In this document: positions 18,955 to 28,617 of the stretch, in pieces
Numbering within the stretch: position 1 is the stretch's first letter
Layout: each line of letters starts with the position of its first letter
Assembly: GCF_001583695.1 (NCBI RefSeq)
Contig: NZ_LOBC01000050.1
Location: 1-64,000, forward strand
DNA length: 64,000 nucleotides
Direction of reading: 5' to 3'
Source: Bacillus wiedmannii
GTDB taxonomy: Bacteria; Bacillota; Bacilli; Bacillales; Bacillaceae_G
Made by a program: the position numbers and the translations under genes
The notes under the pieces: model-generated
The model's input: only the letters and a program-made list of their open reading frames with translations
Told to the model about the DNA's origin: nothing
The model's database searches: none

Positions 18955-19827
18955 TCATTTTTTCTTTTGTTGTAGTTGGCTTAGCAAATTCATAACAAAC
19001 GCCAGAAACAGTGGATCATTCTCTTTTTTAGGTGACCACTGCATAATAAGTTGTCGTGGAATTCTAATTTCTATCGGTTGCACAATGAAATCATTAATAA
19101 TTTGCTTATGTAGTCCTGATACTGGAACAATTGTTATACCGTTAACCTGTAAAGCAAGTGCTAATGCTGAACTAATGGTCTCTGATTCCATCACTTTATT
19201 AACTACTATTTCATTTTTCGTCAAATATGGTTCAAGTACTTCTTTACAACCAGAAAGCGGCATAATAAAAGGATAATTTTTCAACTCTTTAATAGTAAGA
19301 TTAGGTGGAACAAACTTTGAAGAAACCATAACATACGGATCTTCACCAATGACATCATAATGAAATCCTTGTATTAAATTTTCTTTTATAGAAATAGAAA
19401 AATCTGCACTTCCAGAAGACAACCAATCTAAAACTTCCTGATAGCTTCCCTCTCGAACTGCAAGCACATACTGACTGTGATCAAAATTACCTAATTTGAT
19501 ACACTCAGCCAAACAATATACAGTAACTGAAGGATAAGTAGCTAATACAATCTTATACAAGTTATTATTCTTCAATTTTAAAGCTGTTTCTTCAAGATTT
19601 TCATACTCGATTAGAAGTCGATCTACACAAATTAAAAATTCTTTTCCATTTTCAGTTAAAACAGTTCCTTGTCTAGAGCGATCAAATAATGTGATAGCAT
19701 ATCGTTTTTCTAATTTGTTTATGATATGAGTTATAGCCGGCTGTGTCATATGTAATTCCTTAGCAGCTAAACTAATGCTGTTCAAACGAGCCACGTATTT
19801 AAAAACTTTAAAATCAAAAACGTTCAT
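18955..19827 (-). CDS. LysR-family transcriptional regulator
   Basis: A 290-residue regulator. Residues 1-60 hold the LysR winged helix (ISLAAKELHMTQPAITHIINKLEKR). The C-terminal 200 residues are the periplasmic-binding-like effector domain. It starts at an ATG behind AAGGAGAAC. It is transcribed divergently from the hydrolase gene at 19970, the classic layout for a LysR regulator and its target. A 6-bp inverted repeat, TATAAA-N5-TTTATA at 19841-19857, lies just upstream and could be a weak operator. The effector is unknown. Confidence 0.9.
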   Translation of the reverse strand: MNVFDFKVFKYVARLNSISLAAKELHMTQPAITHIINKLEKRYAITLFDRSRQGTVLTENGKEFLICVDRLLIEYENLEETALKLKNNNLYKIVLATYPSVTVYCLAECIKLGNFDHSQYVLAVREGSYQEVLDWLSSGSADFSISIKENLIQGFHYDVIGEDPYVMVSSKFVPPNLTIKELKNYPFIMPLSGCKEVLEPYLTKNEIVVNKVMESETISSALALALQVNGITIVPVSGLHKQIINDFIVQPIEIRIPRQLIMQWSPKKENDPLFLAFVMNLLSQLQQKKK

Positions 19828-19969
19828 TCTGTTCTCCTTATATAAAAAATATTTATATCATCTATAAATAAGCTTCATTATATTTATCAACTCACTTCAT
19901 ATACACTAATTATACATCATCAATATTACGAAAAAATAAACATATAAACATTAGAGGAGTGTTGATTAA

Positions 19970-20677
19970 ATGAGTACTTACGTTTTAGTACATGGGGCAT
20001 GGCAAGGTGAATGGGCATGGGAATTAGTAAAACCTCAACTAGAGGCTTTAGGTCACACTGTTATTACACTAGACTTACCTGGAAGCGGGAAAGATATGAC
20101 TCCCTCCCAAAATATAACGTTGGATTCTTATGTTAATGCAGTAACAGCTACTATAAATCAACAAAATGAAAAAGTTATTCTTGTTGGACATAGTATGGGT
20201 GGAATTGTGACCACTCAAACCGCTGAACTTATACCAAATAAAATCGATAAATTAGTATATCTTTGTGCATTCTTACCACAAAATGGAGAAAGTCTTGGTA
20301 GTAAATTAAATGGAGAAACCGGACCACAATTCTCTATAAATGAGAATGACTTAACTGCAGAACTTATACCAGAGTTGATTGAACAAACATTTTTAAATGC
20401 TACAGAAGACGGTTCTATTAAAGAAGCATCTTTTAATCAAATGCGTCCTCAACCACTAGGACCGTTCCAACAAGAGCTAAAAATATCAGAAGAGAACTTT
20501 GGAACTGTAAATCGTATTTATATCGAAACAACTCTAGATAGAGCGATTCCGATTGATTTTCAGCGCCGAATGAATACAGAGACCCCTTGCACGAAAATAA
20601 TTACTTTGGAAGCTGATCATTCACCATTCTTTTCTAAAGCGGCAGAACTTGTTAATTGTTTAAATGAATTAAGCTAA
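19970..20677 (+). CDS. Alpha/beta hydrolase (EstC/salicylate-esterase-like)
   Basis: A 235-residue soluble alpha/beta hydrolase. The start motif VLVHGAWQGEWAWE and the nucleophile Ser75 in VGHSMGG are typical of the plant hydroxynitrile lyase/methylesterase-like and EstC family. The acid Asp is in TTLDRAIP and the catalytic His in ADHSPFF near the C-terminus. The substrate is probably a small ester, but cannot be read from sequence. It is divergent from the LysR gene and ends at a perfect terminator, so it is monocistronic. Confidence 0.88.
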   Translation: MSTYVLVHGAWQGEWAWELVKPQLEALGHTVITLDLPGSGKDMTPSQNITLDSYVNAVTATINQQNEKVILVGHSMGGIVTTQTAELIPNKIDKLVYLCAFLPQNGESLGSKLNGETGPQFSINENDLTAELIPELIEQTFLNATEDGSIKEASFNQMRPQPLGPFQQELKISEENFGTVNRIYIETTLDRAIPIDFQRRMNTETPCTKIITLEADHSPFFSKAAELVNCLNELS

Positions 20678-20690
20678 ACTTCATTTAATG

Positions 20691-20720
20691 AAAATAGACA
20701 CCCGCAGGTGTCTATTTTTT
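20691..20720 (+). terminator. Intrinsic terminator
   Basis: AAAATAGACACC and GGTGTCTATTTT pair perfectly around a CGCA loop, followed by a T-run. It ends the hydrolase transcript. Confidence 0.9.
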
Positions 20721-20748
20721 ATGCTAACTAAGGATTGTATTTCCTTCT

Positions 20749-21663
20749 CTACATTTGCATACCCTTTTGCTTCATCTCCCACTTTTTATACAGTAGTACT
20801 GCACCAAATAAAAATACTCCCGCAACAAATGAAGCTACTGGTAACATCTTTATCATTTCATCTGGAAATACGAGCGGCAATAGTGGAAATGCATACGCTG
20901 CTGGAATACGTACTCCAACGATTTTTAATAAAATAAGCATTAATATCATATTTAATAAAGTGACTACAATCCATGAATCAATCGTAAAGTACAATAACGT
21001 TCCAACAGTTGCAGATGCAGTTAATACTAATATTTGTTTAAAAGCCATTTTTTCATTGTACATCGGCTTTTGAAGTGATTCATACACAACAACTAATATT
21101 GGTGGAATAACTGCTAATTGTTCATAACCAGTTATCCAACATAAACTGATCCATACGAAATTTAGTATTAGAAATACAGTCATATATTTATACTGTATTT
21201 GCACTTTTCGCTCAATACCGTTGTTCAATTTAAATATAAGAACACCTATCATTAAAATAAATGTTAAAGCAAATACCGCGATAACAAATGACCATTCCGT
21301 CGCATTTGTTACTAATGGTAATAAACCTGTCGCAATTGATGGTGCTAAATTGGATTGAATTACACGTAAAAACAGCATCATGAATACAAGCGTTAAGCTT
21401 ACTTTCCCTAAATAGACTATATCCATTTGATTCACCATAAAACCTATCACAGCCGTTATTGACGGTGCAATAAAAATTTTATCAGGTTGTCTTAGCCACC
21501 CTGGCTCACGATATGCCCATAAAGCAACTGCCATCGCAGCTATTTCTGGCAAAATGACTTCCGGATCATTTAATAACACACCAGCTGTTACCATAGCTAA
21601 AATAAATAAAATAGCAATCGTATATGAGATAATTGTTTCTTTCTTTGAAATTACTGCATTCAT
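20749..21663 (-). CDS. Polytopic membrane protein, HPP- or aromatic-exporter-like
   Basis: A 304-residue membrane protein with about nine hydrophobic segments. The start is taken at MNAVISKK (21663), which has GGAGT eight bases upstream; the open frame reaches 15 codons further without a ribosome site. The second half has AVIPPILVVVYESL, then VGTLLYFTID and RIPAAYAFPLLPLVFP, a pattern seen in HPP and FusC-like permeases where a proline-rich strand recurs. No cytoplasmic domain is present. Substrate and direction are unknown. Confidence 0.72.
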   Translation of the reverse strand: MNAVISKKETIISYTIAILFILAMVTAGVLLNDPEVILPEIAAMAVALWAYREPGWLRQPDKIFIAPSITAVIGFMVNQMDIVYLGKVSLTLVFMMLFLRVIQSNLAPSIATGLLPLVTNATEWSFVIAVFALTFILMIGVLIFKLNNGIERKVQIQYKYMTVFLILNFVWISLCWITGYEQLAVIPPILVVVYESLQKPMYNEKMAFKQILVLTASATVGTLLYFTIDSWIVVTLLNMILMLILLKIVGVRIPAAYAFPLLPLVFPDEMIKMLPVASFVAGVFLFGAVLLYKKWEMKQKGMQM

Positions 21664-21908
21664 TATTACATACTCCTTTTTGCTTATTACTCTCATAAAG
21701 TAAAACAATACTTTATATACCCTACTAAGGTATTGTATATTAACATCTTTTCTATTTCAAATATTTGTAGTTTTTTCATTATTTATCCCCCCATACACTT
21801 ACAAAACAAGGAATGTTTATAGGCATTGACACTTATTAAAAGATAGGTTACAATAACTATACATTAGTAAGTAACTAATGTAATCGAATCTAACTAGAGG
21901 TGAAACAA

Positions 21909-22139
21909 ATGAAAAACATTTTGTTCCGTATTAACGAATTATCAAAAAAAGAAAAAGCATCTGGATTAACAGTTGATGAAAAACAAGAACAACAAATGTT
22001 GCGTCAAAACTATACAAAAACATTTCGTGGAAGTTTAGATTCCATTTTATTAAACACAAAAATTGTTGATCAACATGGTCTTAACGTTACACCAGCCGCA
22101 TTACAAGATGCTCAAATACGTTTAAAATTAAGCAAATGA
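21909..22139 (+). CDS. DUF896 (YnzC-like) small protein
   Basis: A 76-residue basic cytoplasmic protein beginning MKNILFRINELSKK, with KTFRGSLDSILLNTKIVDQ near the middle. This matches the DUF896 family, represented by B. subtilis YnzC, a short two-helix protein often linked to SOS-regulated loci. A GTG at 21900 is in frame, but AGAGG at 21895-21899 fits the ATG at 21909 better. It stands alone and ends at a strong hairpin. Confidence 0.9.
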   Translation: MKNILFRINELSKKEKASGLTVDEKQEQQMLRQNYTKTFRGSLDSILLNTKIVDQHGLNVTPAALQDAQIRLKLSK

Positions 22140-22172
22140 AATCAAAGCTAAAAAAACAATCGTATAAAACAT

Positions 22173-22214
22173 AAAAAGAGCCGGAATTCCTATTTAGAAA
22201 TTCCAGCTCTTTTT
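22173..22214. terminator. Bidirectional terminator overlapping the ccdC stop codon
   Basis: AAAAAGAGC-c-GGAATT pairs with AATTCC-a-GCTCTTTTT around a 10-base loop. The last codons of the minus-strand ccdC lie in the right arm, and its TAG stop is in the loop, so one hairpin serves both convergent genes. Confidence 0.88.
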
Positions 22215-22681
22215 ATTATCTTTTCCAATTTCGTAAATGAGCGATACATCGCAATTCGCCACGACACAATCATTGCAAATGCAAGTAAGAAAAACATTCC
22301 GCTTAACTCTGCTAAATCAATTGATTGACTTAAATACGATTTTAACGCTACTCGTACAGCCAATAAGCCTACTAAAATAAAGATGAATGCTTTTGACGGT
22401 TTCATATATATATGTTCGTTTCTTATTTCAAACTTAGTTGTTTTAATAAGAAATATAGAGAAAATAAGTCCTATACTAATCGCCTCTACTATTTCTAACG
22501 ATGTTAATCGAAACTCTGGTAAGAAGTACATCATTGCACCAGTACTCATAAAAATTGGCGGTAATATAATTTTCTTTTTCGTTACCGGTTTCTTCGCTGC
22601 TTTAAAGCGAAGAAACATGACCCCAACAGCCATACAAACTGCTACAATACTTGATAAAAGTGCTATCATACTCTCCCCCAC
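22190..22681 (-). CDS. ccdC: CcdC-family membrane protein (DUF1453)
   Basis: A 163-residue membrane protein with four to five hydrophobic segments. The core IILPPIFMSTGAMMYF, then IKTTKFEI, HIYMKPSKAFIFILVGLL and FAMIVSWRIAMY, matches CcdC, encoded beside cytochrome c maturation genes in B. subtilis. Its role there is not essential for cytochrome c. The first possible codon is a GTG at 22681; an in-frame ATG at 22669 with GGGGGAG just before it is also plausible. It is 6 bases behind the DUF2871 gene, so the two are co-transcribed. Confidence 0.85.
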   Translation of the reverse strand: MGESMIALLSSIVAVCMAVGVMFLRFKAAKKPVTKKKIILPPIFMSTGAMMYFLPEFRLTSLEIVEAISIGLIFSIFLIKTTKFEIRNEHIYMKPSKAFIFILVGLLAVRVALKSYLSQSIDLAELSGMFFLLAFAMIVSWRIAMYRSFTKLEKIIKRAGISK

Positions 22682-22687
22682 ACCTAT

Positions 22688-23083
22688 CTATTTAAAAGAC
22701 TTTTTGAGCAAAATCATAAACCAAACGAGCCCGATACTTATAATAACATGACCTAATCCAGCCATATGGCTTAAACCATTAAAGTCAGTTCCATTTACTT
22801 GTAGAAGCCCTCTCCATAGCATTGTAGCGACAGTAAAAATTACTCCTACATTATAAACAACAAACCACGCATGAAAACTCTTTGTTTCATGGACATGAAA
22901 TACTTTAAATAGAGCCAAAGCGATTAAAAAGAAGACGAAGCCGAGCACTAATACGTGTGTATGCACTAATTGCAACATTGTGGATCCTTTAATTCCTTGT
23001 GCTTTCGAATACTCTCTTGCAAATACTCCTGATAATAAACCGATAATTAAGTAAATGAATGCTGCATTATATAATTTCTTCAT
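22688..23083 (-). CDS. DUF2871 membrane protein
   Basis: A 131-residue protein with four hydrophobic segments. It begins MKKLYNAAFIYLIIGLLSGVF and carries conserved His residues (LVHTHVLVLGF, NGLSHMAGLGHV) in a layout like small haem- or copper-binding four-helix proteins. This pattern fits DUF2871. The ATG has GGAGGAAT in front. It is the first gene of a two-gene operon with ccdC. Function is unknown; metal or haem binding is inferred from the in-membrane histidines. Confidence 0.82.
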   Translation of the reverse strand: MKKLYNAAFIYLIIGLLSGVFAREYSKAQGIKGSTMLQLVHTHVLVLGFVFFLIALALFKVFHVHETKSFHAWFVVYNVGVIFTVATMLWRGLLQVNGTDFNGLSHMAGLGHVIISIGLVWFMILLKKSFK

Positions 23084-23186
23084 TCTATTCCTCCTGCTGT
23101 AAACTTTCTATATTCGCTGCAATCATTTTACGCAAAGTTTATGAACGGAATATGAACAAAATATTACATTCAACTTTTGAAAATAA

Positions 23187-23225
23187 AAAAGCCATTCCAC
23201 AATTAATAATTGCGGAATGGCTTTT
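23187..23225. terminator. Terminator of the deo operon
   Basis: AAAAGCCATTCC-a-CAATT pairs with AATTG-c-GGAATGGCTTTT around a 3-base loop, just after the cdd stop codon. A-rich sequence on its left gives the U-run for the minus transcript. Confidence 0.88.
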
Positions 23226-23229
23226 CAAC

Positions 23230-23637
<408 letters not shown>

Positions 23638-23658
23638 TCAAAGTAAACGTAATTATGA

Positions 23659-24960
23659 TTAGTCAGTAATAACTGTATGAACTAATTTAGGAGCAACTGC
23701 TGTTTCGGCGATAGAAATGTTCTCATAAATTTTAGCTTTTACATCTTCTACATTTTCACGGTTCGCATAGATTGTTACGAATGGCTCGCCTTCTTTTACT
23801 GCATCGCCAACTTTTTTACGTAACATTAATCCTACTGCTAAATCAATTTCATCTTCTTTTGTCGCACGGCCAGCACCTAGTAACATAGCTGCGATACCGA
23901 TTTCATCTGCAACAATGTTAGAAATAACACCTGAAGCTTTTGCTGGTACATCAATTACATACTTCGCCTGTGGCATTTTTTCTGGATTGTCTACAATTGA
24001 GCTATCTCCGCCTTGATTGCTTAAGAACTCTTTAAACTTCTCAGTTGCTTTTCCGTTTTTCATAACTTCAATTAGCATTTCACGAGCTTCTTCTAATGTA
24101 TTTGCTTTTTTCGCAAGTACGACCATTTGGCTACCTAATACAAGTACTAATTCCGTTAAATCTTCTGGACCTTCACCTTTTAACGTATCAATCGCTTCTT
24201 TCACTTCTAGAGCGTTACCAATCGCAAAACCAAGCGGTTGTGACATATCTGAAATAACAGCCATAGTTTGACGTCCTACATTATTTCCGATACGTACCAT
24301 TGCATGTGCTAATTCTTTTGCATCTTCTTCTGTTTTCATAAATGCGCCAGCACCTGTTTTTACATCAAGTACGATTGCGTCAGCACCAGCTGCAATTTTT
24401 TTACTCATAATTGAACTCGCGATTAAAGGAATTGAGTTTACTGTTCCTGTTACATCACGTAATGCATAAATCTTTTTATCTGCAGGTGTTAAGTTTCCAG
24501 TTTGTCCAATAACAGCTACTTTGTCACGGTTTACAATATCAATGAACTGCTCTTTCGTAATTTCAACGTGGAATCCTTCTACCGCTTCTAATTTATCAAT
24601 TGTTCCGCCTGTATGTCCTAAACCACGACCAGACATTTTTGCTACTGGTACATCTAAAGCAGCTACTAATGGTCCTAATACTAATGTTGTCGTATCACCA
24701 ACACCGCCAGTTGAATGTTTGTCTACTTTAATTCCTTCAATTGCTGATAAATCGATCGTTTCTCCAGACTCAACCATCGCCATCGTTAAATCTGCACGTT
24801 CGCGATCTGTCATATCTTTAAAGAAGATTGCCATTGCAAGTGCACTCACTTGATAATCAGGAATACTTCCGTCTGTATATCCATTAATAAAGAATTTGAT
24901 TTCTTCAGTCGTTAATTCTTTGCCGTCACGTTTTTTCGCAATAATATCTACCATTCTCAT
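23659..24960 (-). CDS. pdp: Pyrimidine-nucleoside phosphorylase
   Basis: A 433-residue enzyme that splits thymidine, deoxyuridine or uridine with phosphate, giving base and (deoxy)ribose-1-phosphate. The start is placed at [13 protein letters not shown] (24960), as in B. subtilis Pdp, with GGTGAT in front; the frame opens 4 codons earlier. [14 protein letters not shown] is the phosphate-binding loop, and [13 protein letters not shown] and DVKTGAGAF are family signatures. The third domain is the glycine/alanine-rich C-terminal one. It lies 33 bases upstream of cdd and 36 bases downstream of nupC. Confidence 0.97.
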   Translation of the reverse strand: MRMVDIIAKKRDGKELTTEEIKFFINGYTDGSIPDYQVSALAMAIFFKDMTDRERADLTMAMVESGETIDLSAIEGIKVDKHSTGGVGDTTTLVLGPLVAALDVPVAKMSGRGLGHTGGTIDKLEAVEGFHVEITKEQFIDIVNRDKVAVIGQTGNLTPADKKIYALRDVTGTVNSIPLIASSIMSKKIAAGADAIVLDVKTGAGAFMKTEEDAKELAHAMVRIGNNVGRQTMAVISDMSQPLGFAIGNALEVKEAIDTLKGEGPEDLTELVLVLGSQMVVLAKKANTLEEAREMLIEVMKNGKATEKFKEFLSNQGGDSSIVDNPEKMPQAKYVIDVPAKASGVISNIVADEIGIAAMLLGAGRATKEDEIDLAVGLMLRKKVGDAVKEGEPFVTIYANRENVEDVKAKIYENISIAETAVAPKLVHTVITD

Positions 24961-24996
24961 TACAATCACCATTCCTTTTTATATGATATGAATCTA

Positions 24997-26178
24997 TTAA
25001 AATAATAAGCCTACGATTGTTGCTGATAAGAAACTTACTAATGTTGCACCGAAAAGTAATTTCAAACCAAATCTTGCGACTACATTCCCTTGCTTTTCAT
25101 TTAAGCTCTTAACTGCCCCTGCAATAATTCCAATTGAAGAGAAGTTTGCAAATGAAACTAAGAATACAGATATAATCGCTGTCGTTCTATCTGAGAAATT
25201 AAAGTTTCCTTGTGCTAAATCTGTCATAGCGACAAATTCATTTGATACTAATTTTGTTGCCATAATATTTCCGGCATTAACTGCTTCATGCCAAGGTACA
25301 CCCATAATAAATGCAAATGGTGCAAATACATAACCAAGAATTTCTTGGAATGAAATACCAATTACACCTTTAAATACTGCATTAATGAATGCGATTAAAG
25401 CAACGAAACCGACTAACATAGCTGCTACTGTAATTGCAACTTTAAATCCGTCTATAATGTATTCCCCTAATACTTCAAAGAAAGTCTTTTTCTCTTCTTC
25501 TTGTACTTCTAACATATCTTCTTCTTCAGTAACTTCATAAGGATTAATGATAGAAGCGATAATAAAACCACCGAATAAGTTAAGCACTAAAGCGGTTACA
25601 ACATATTGTGGTTTTAATAACACCATATACGATCCAACGATAGACATTGAAACGGTAGACATTGCAGATGCACATAATGTATACATTCTTTTCTCTGGCA
25701 ATAATCCTAGTTGTTTCTTAACTGAAATAAACACTTCAGATTGCCCTAAAATCGCAGAAGCAACAGCGTTATATGATTCTAGTTTCCCCATTCCATTTAC
25801 TTTACTTAATGCTAGACCGATAGATTTCACAATAATAGGTAATACTTTAATGTGTTGCAAAATACCGATTAATGCTGATATAAATACTATTGGCATTAAT
25901 ACACTTAAAAAGAATGAAAACTCTTTTTGATTTACTAATCCACCAAATACGAAATTCACACCGTCAGCGGCATATTTTAATAGCTCTCCAAAACCATCTG
26001 CTATTCCGCTAATTAATATATTCCCTACACTTGTATTTAATAATAAAAACCCCAAAATGAATTGTAATATAACCATCGTTATGATTGGGCGATATTTGAC
26101 TTTCTTTCTATCATTACTAGCAAGCCAAGCGATACCTAAAATCAATACGAGGCCAAAAATACCGATTAAGTATTTCAT
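24997..26178 (-). CDS. nupC: Concentrative nucleoside transporter
   Basis: A 393-residue CNT-family symporter that imports pyrimidine nucleosides with H+ or Na+. It has about nine hydrophobic segments, the signature [20 protein letters not shown] with GQSEVFI, and a late [19 protein letters not shown] Glu-rich cytoplasmic loop ([13 protein letters not shown]) separates the halves. Its position between deoC and pdp matches the B. subtilis dra-nupC-pdp operon. It delivers the substrates used by Pdp and Cdd. Confidence 0.95.
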   Translation of the reverse strand: MKYLIGIFGLVLILGIAWLASNDRKKVKYRPIITMVILQFILGFLLLNTSVGNILISGIADGFGELLKYAADGVNFVFGGLVNQKEFSFFLSVLMPIVFISALIGILQHIKVLPIIVKSIGLALSKVNGMGKLESYNAVASAILGQSEVFISVKKQLGLLPEKRMYTLCASAMSTVSMSIVGSYMVLLKPQYVVTALVLNLFGGFIIASIINPYEVTEEEDMLEVQEEEKKTFFEVLGEYIIDGFKVAITVAAMLVGFVALIAFINAVFKGVIGISFQEILGYVFAPFAFIMGVPWHEAVNAGNIMATKLVSNEFVAMTDLAQGNFNFSDRTTAIISVFLVSFANFSSIGIIAGAVKSLNEKQGNVVARFGLKLLFGATLVSFLSATIVGLLF

Positions 26179-26280
26179 AAGCCGTTTCCTCCCATTCGTA
26201 TCCGCTTACATTCTTTTCAATTGTTAAAGCAATAGATACACTTTACTTTGTGTATCTATTGCTCTTAACTTTATTAATGA

Positions 26281-26952
26281 TTAGTAGTTATCTGTAGCAC
26301 CTTTTGCATCATTTAATACGATTGCAACACTAGCACTTGCTCCAACGCGAGAAGCTCCAGCAGCTACCATTTTGTCTGCATCTTCACGTGTACGAACGCC
26401 ACCAGATGCTTTTACACCAACGTTTGGTCCAACTGTTTTGCGCATTAATGCGATATCTTCAGCAGTTGCTCCGCCAGTTGAGAATCCAGTTGAAGTTTTT
26501 ACGAAATCAGCACCGGCTTTTACTGATAATTCACAAGCGCGTACTTTCTCTTCATCTGTTAATAGGCAAGTTTCAATGATTACTTTTACAAGAGCTTTTC
26601 CTTTTGCTGCTTGTACTACTTCATAAATGTCTTTTTCAACAAGTTCGTTGTCGCCATCTTTTAAAGCGCCTACGTTGATTACCATATCAACTTCAGTTGC
26701 ACCTTTTGCGATAGCATCTTTTGTTTCAAATGCTTTTGTTTCAGTAGTGCTTGCTCCTAATGGGAAACCGATTACAGTACAAACGTCTACATCATGTCCA
26801 GCTAATTCTTCAGCAGCTAGCTTTACCCATGTAGGGTTAATACAAACAGAAGCGAATTTATATTCCTTTGCTTCTTCGATTACTTTCATAACATCTTCTT
26901 TTGTAGAATTAGCTTTTAAAATTGTATGGTCAATTAACTTTGCAATGTTCAT
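26281..26952 (-). CDS. deoC: Deoxyribose-phosphate aldolase
   Basis: A 223-residue class I aldolase that splits 2-deoxyribose-5-phosphate into acetaldehyde and glyceraldehyde-3-phosphate. The Schiff-base lysine is Lys152 in [12 protein letters not shown]; Asp89 (EVDM) and Lys181 (VKASGGVR) complete the proton relay. The start is the ATG at 26952, with GAGGAG eight bases upstream; a GTG at 26961 is in frame but unsupported. It is the first gene of the DeoR-controlled operon. Confidence 0.97.
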   Translation of the reverse strand: MNIAKLIDHTILKANSTKEDVMKVIEEAKEYKFASVCINPTWVKLAAEELAGHDVDVCTVIGFPLGASTTETKAFETKDAIAKGATEVDMVINVGALKDGDNELVEKDIYEVVQAAKGKALVKVIIETCLLTDEEKVRACELSVKAGADFVKTSTGFSTGGATAEDIALMRKTVGPNVGVKASGGVRTREDADKMVAAGASRVGASASVAIVLNDAKGATDNY

Positions 26953-26984
26953 TATCTTCACTCCTCATATCTTTTAACAACTTC

Positions 26985-27050
26985 ATTCTAACTCTTAGTT
27001 GAACAAATGTAAATACACTTTTGAAATTTTGTTCATCCTTTTTCAAAAGT
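26985..27050 (-). promoter_or_regulatory. deoC operon promoter with DeoR operator
   Basis: On the minus strand a -35 TTTACA (27013-27008) and -10 TAGAAT (26990-26985) are 17 bases apart. A DeoR-like palindrome, TGAACAAAATTTCAA (27035-27021), lies upstream at about -58 to -44. A further TTCAA half site (27003-26999) is between -35 and -10. This matches the described B. subtilis layout of palindrome plus downstream repeat. A wider perfect inverted repeat ACTTTTGAAA-N14-TTTCAAAAGT spans 27017-27050. Deoxyribose-5-phosphate is the known inducer of DeoR. Confidence 0.85.
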
Positions 27051-27210
27051 AATTTTCTTGTAGTAAATAAAGCGCATTCTAACTAAGAAACACTTCATAT
27101 ATAAAAACAAAACTTTTATATTAACAATGGTAGTATGTATCTCAATATCCATAATTATTTTTAAAAAGGCAATTTGTATTCAAAAAACCCTCCATAATTC
27201 ATACATAACA

Positions 27211-27258
27211 AAATAAAAGGCTTTCTCAAAATTAATATCTTGAGAAAGCCTTTTATTT
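27211..27258. terminator. Strong terminator after deoR
   Basis: A perfect 19-bp stem: AAATAAAAGGCTTTCTCAA (27211-27229) with its complement at 27240-27258, adjoining the deoR stop. It separates regulator and operon transcripts. Confidence 0.92.
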
Positions 27259-28206
27259 CTAACCTTTTTGATAATGTAACAGTTCTTTAGCTGTATGCTG
27301 ATCGATAATTAATACATTTGCATACCCGCCACGTAACGCACCATCAATTGCTTTTATTTTTCTATTACCACCTGCAACTAAAATAGAGCGTTTCTTTAAT
27401 TTCAGTTCCTCTAACTCAATTCCAATTGTACGCTGATTAATCTCTTCGCTACTAATATTTCCGTCTCCATCAAAGAAACGTGAACAAATGTCACCGACCG
27501 ATTGTTTTTTGAGTAAACTCGTTTCATCCATATCGAAATAACCTAATCGGAATAATAGCGCTTCGTCTCGCACTGTTCCTACAGTGAACACTGCAATATT
27601 CGCTTGTTTCCCCATTTCAATAATGTGATGAATATGTCGATCCTGCTCTACTAATTCTTTTGTCACTGCATTATCAAATATAACTGGAAGGGGTAGATTT
27701 CTTGGCGTCGTTTGAAAAGCATCTGCAAATAAAGCAATGGTCTCATTCGCATATGTATTTACACTAGAATGACTAATACCACCTTTTAACTGGACAACTT
27801 CTACACCTTTTACATGTTGCGGTACGATTTTTCTAGCGATTTCATACATCGTCATTCCCCAGCTTACACCAACGATATCACCGTTTTTAACCGTCTTTTC
27901 CATATACTCAGCTGCATATTTACTAATATACTCTGTAATCGTTGCATATTCTGGCACTGGTGAAAAAACGACATGCGCCTCTAACAAGTTGTACTTTTCT
28001 TTCAGTAAATTTCCAACGTTATCTAAATCAGCAAATGGATCGGCTATGCTAATTTGAACAAATCCTTTTTCTTTCGCGTACTTTAATAATCTAGAGATAG
28101 TCGGTCTTGAAATATTTAATTTATTAGCAATTTCTTGCTGACTATAATCTGATTGATAATATAATCTTGCAACTTCAACGCTTAATTGTTGTTTATCTTT
28201 ATCCAT
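27259..28206 (-). CDS. deoR: Deoxyribonucleoside regulator DeoR (SorC family)
   Basis: A 315-residue repressor closely resembling B. subtilis DeoR from MDKDKQQLSVEVARLYYQSDY on. The helix-turn-helix is YSQQEIANKLNISRPTISRLL (near residues 20-41). The sugar-phosphate-binding SorC domain follows, with GVSWGMTMYEIA, FTVGTVRDEALLFRLGYF and SILVAGGNRKIKAI. It represses the deoC-nupC-pdp-cdd operon and is released by deoxyribose-5-phosphate. It is transcribed separately, in the same direction, upstream of its target operon. Its ribosome site is 16 bases away (see 28199-28216). Confidence 0.95.
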   Translation of the reverse strand: MDKDKQQLSVEVARLYYQSDYSQQEIANKLNISRPTISRLLKYAKEKGFVQISIADPFADLDNVGNLLKEKYNLLEAHVVFSPVPEYATITEYISKYAAEYMEKTVKNGDIVGVSWGMTMYEIARKIVPQHVKGVEVVQLKGGISHSSVNTYANETIALFADAFQTTPRNLPLPVIFDNAVTKELVEQDRHIHHIIEMGKQANIAVFTVGTVRDEALLFRLGYFDMDETSLLKKQSVGDICSRFFDGDGNISSEEINQRTIGIELEELKLKKRSILVAGGNRKIKAIDGALRGGYANVLIIDQHTAKELLHYQKG

Positions 28207-28216
28207 AGTAACTCAT
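28199..28216 (-). promoter_or_regulatory. Five-codon upstream ORF overlapping the deoR start
   Basis: AAAGGA (28223-28228) is 6 bases from an ATG at 28216 that opens MSYYG and stops at TAA inside the deoR ATGGATAA start. The same ribosome site is 16 bases from the deoR ATG. deoR may therefore be translated by coupling to this mini-ORF. Confidence 0.4.
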
Positions 28217-28617
28217 TACATATCCTTTCCTGTATTTCCTTTTCGTTACAAGCATTATACAGCTTTATGCAAAAAAATTCGACTACCGAATTTTATCTAA
28301 CTGAACTTCTACTACACTTATTATATACAAGGTAACTTATTGTGTAGATTTACAAACTCAATATAGATACGTTTGAAACATGTACATCGATTAATATTTA
28401 ATTCATGCTTTTTCTGCAGTAACGATAACAAATCCGTTCAAAATGTACGAATCAAGTGATTTAACATAGAAAAGTTGTATATGAGGCCTAGGATATTAAA
28501 AACTGTTTTTTCTCATACCTATGGAATTTCCATCCGTTTTTCTGTAAGAGATTGAACTGATGAAGCAATAATTTTATTATCTAAAATACAAAAGCTCTAC
28601 AGAACAAAGAATATAGA
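28217..28617. other. Intergenic spacer upstream of deoR
   Basis: About 400 bases of AT-rich DNA that must contain the deoR promoter and the 3' end of the DUF4272 gene transcript. I see no clear terminator hairpin, RNA gene or coding remnant in it. Confidence 0.4.

Noticed and set aside
20688-21073. Plus-strand frames over the membrane protein gene at 20.7-21.1 kb
   Set aside because: They overlap a terminator and a well-supported minus-strand gene.
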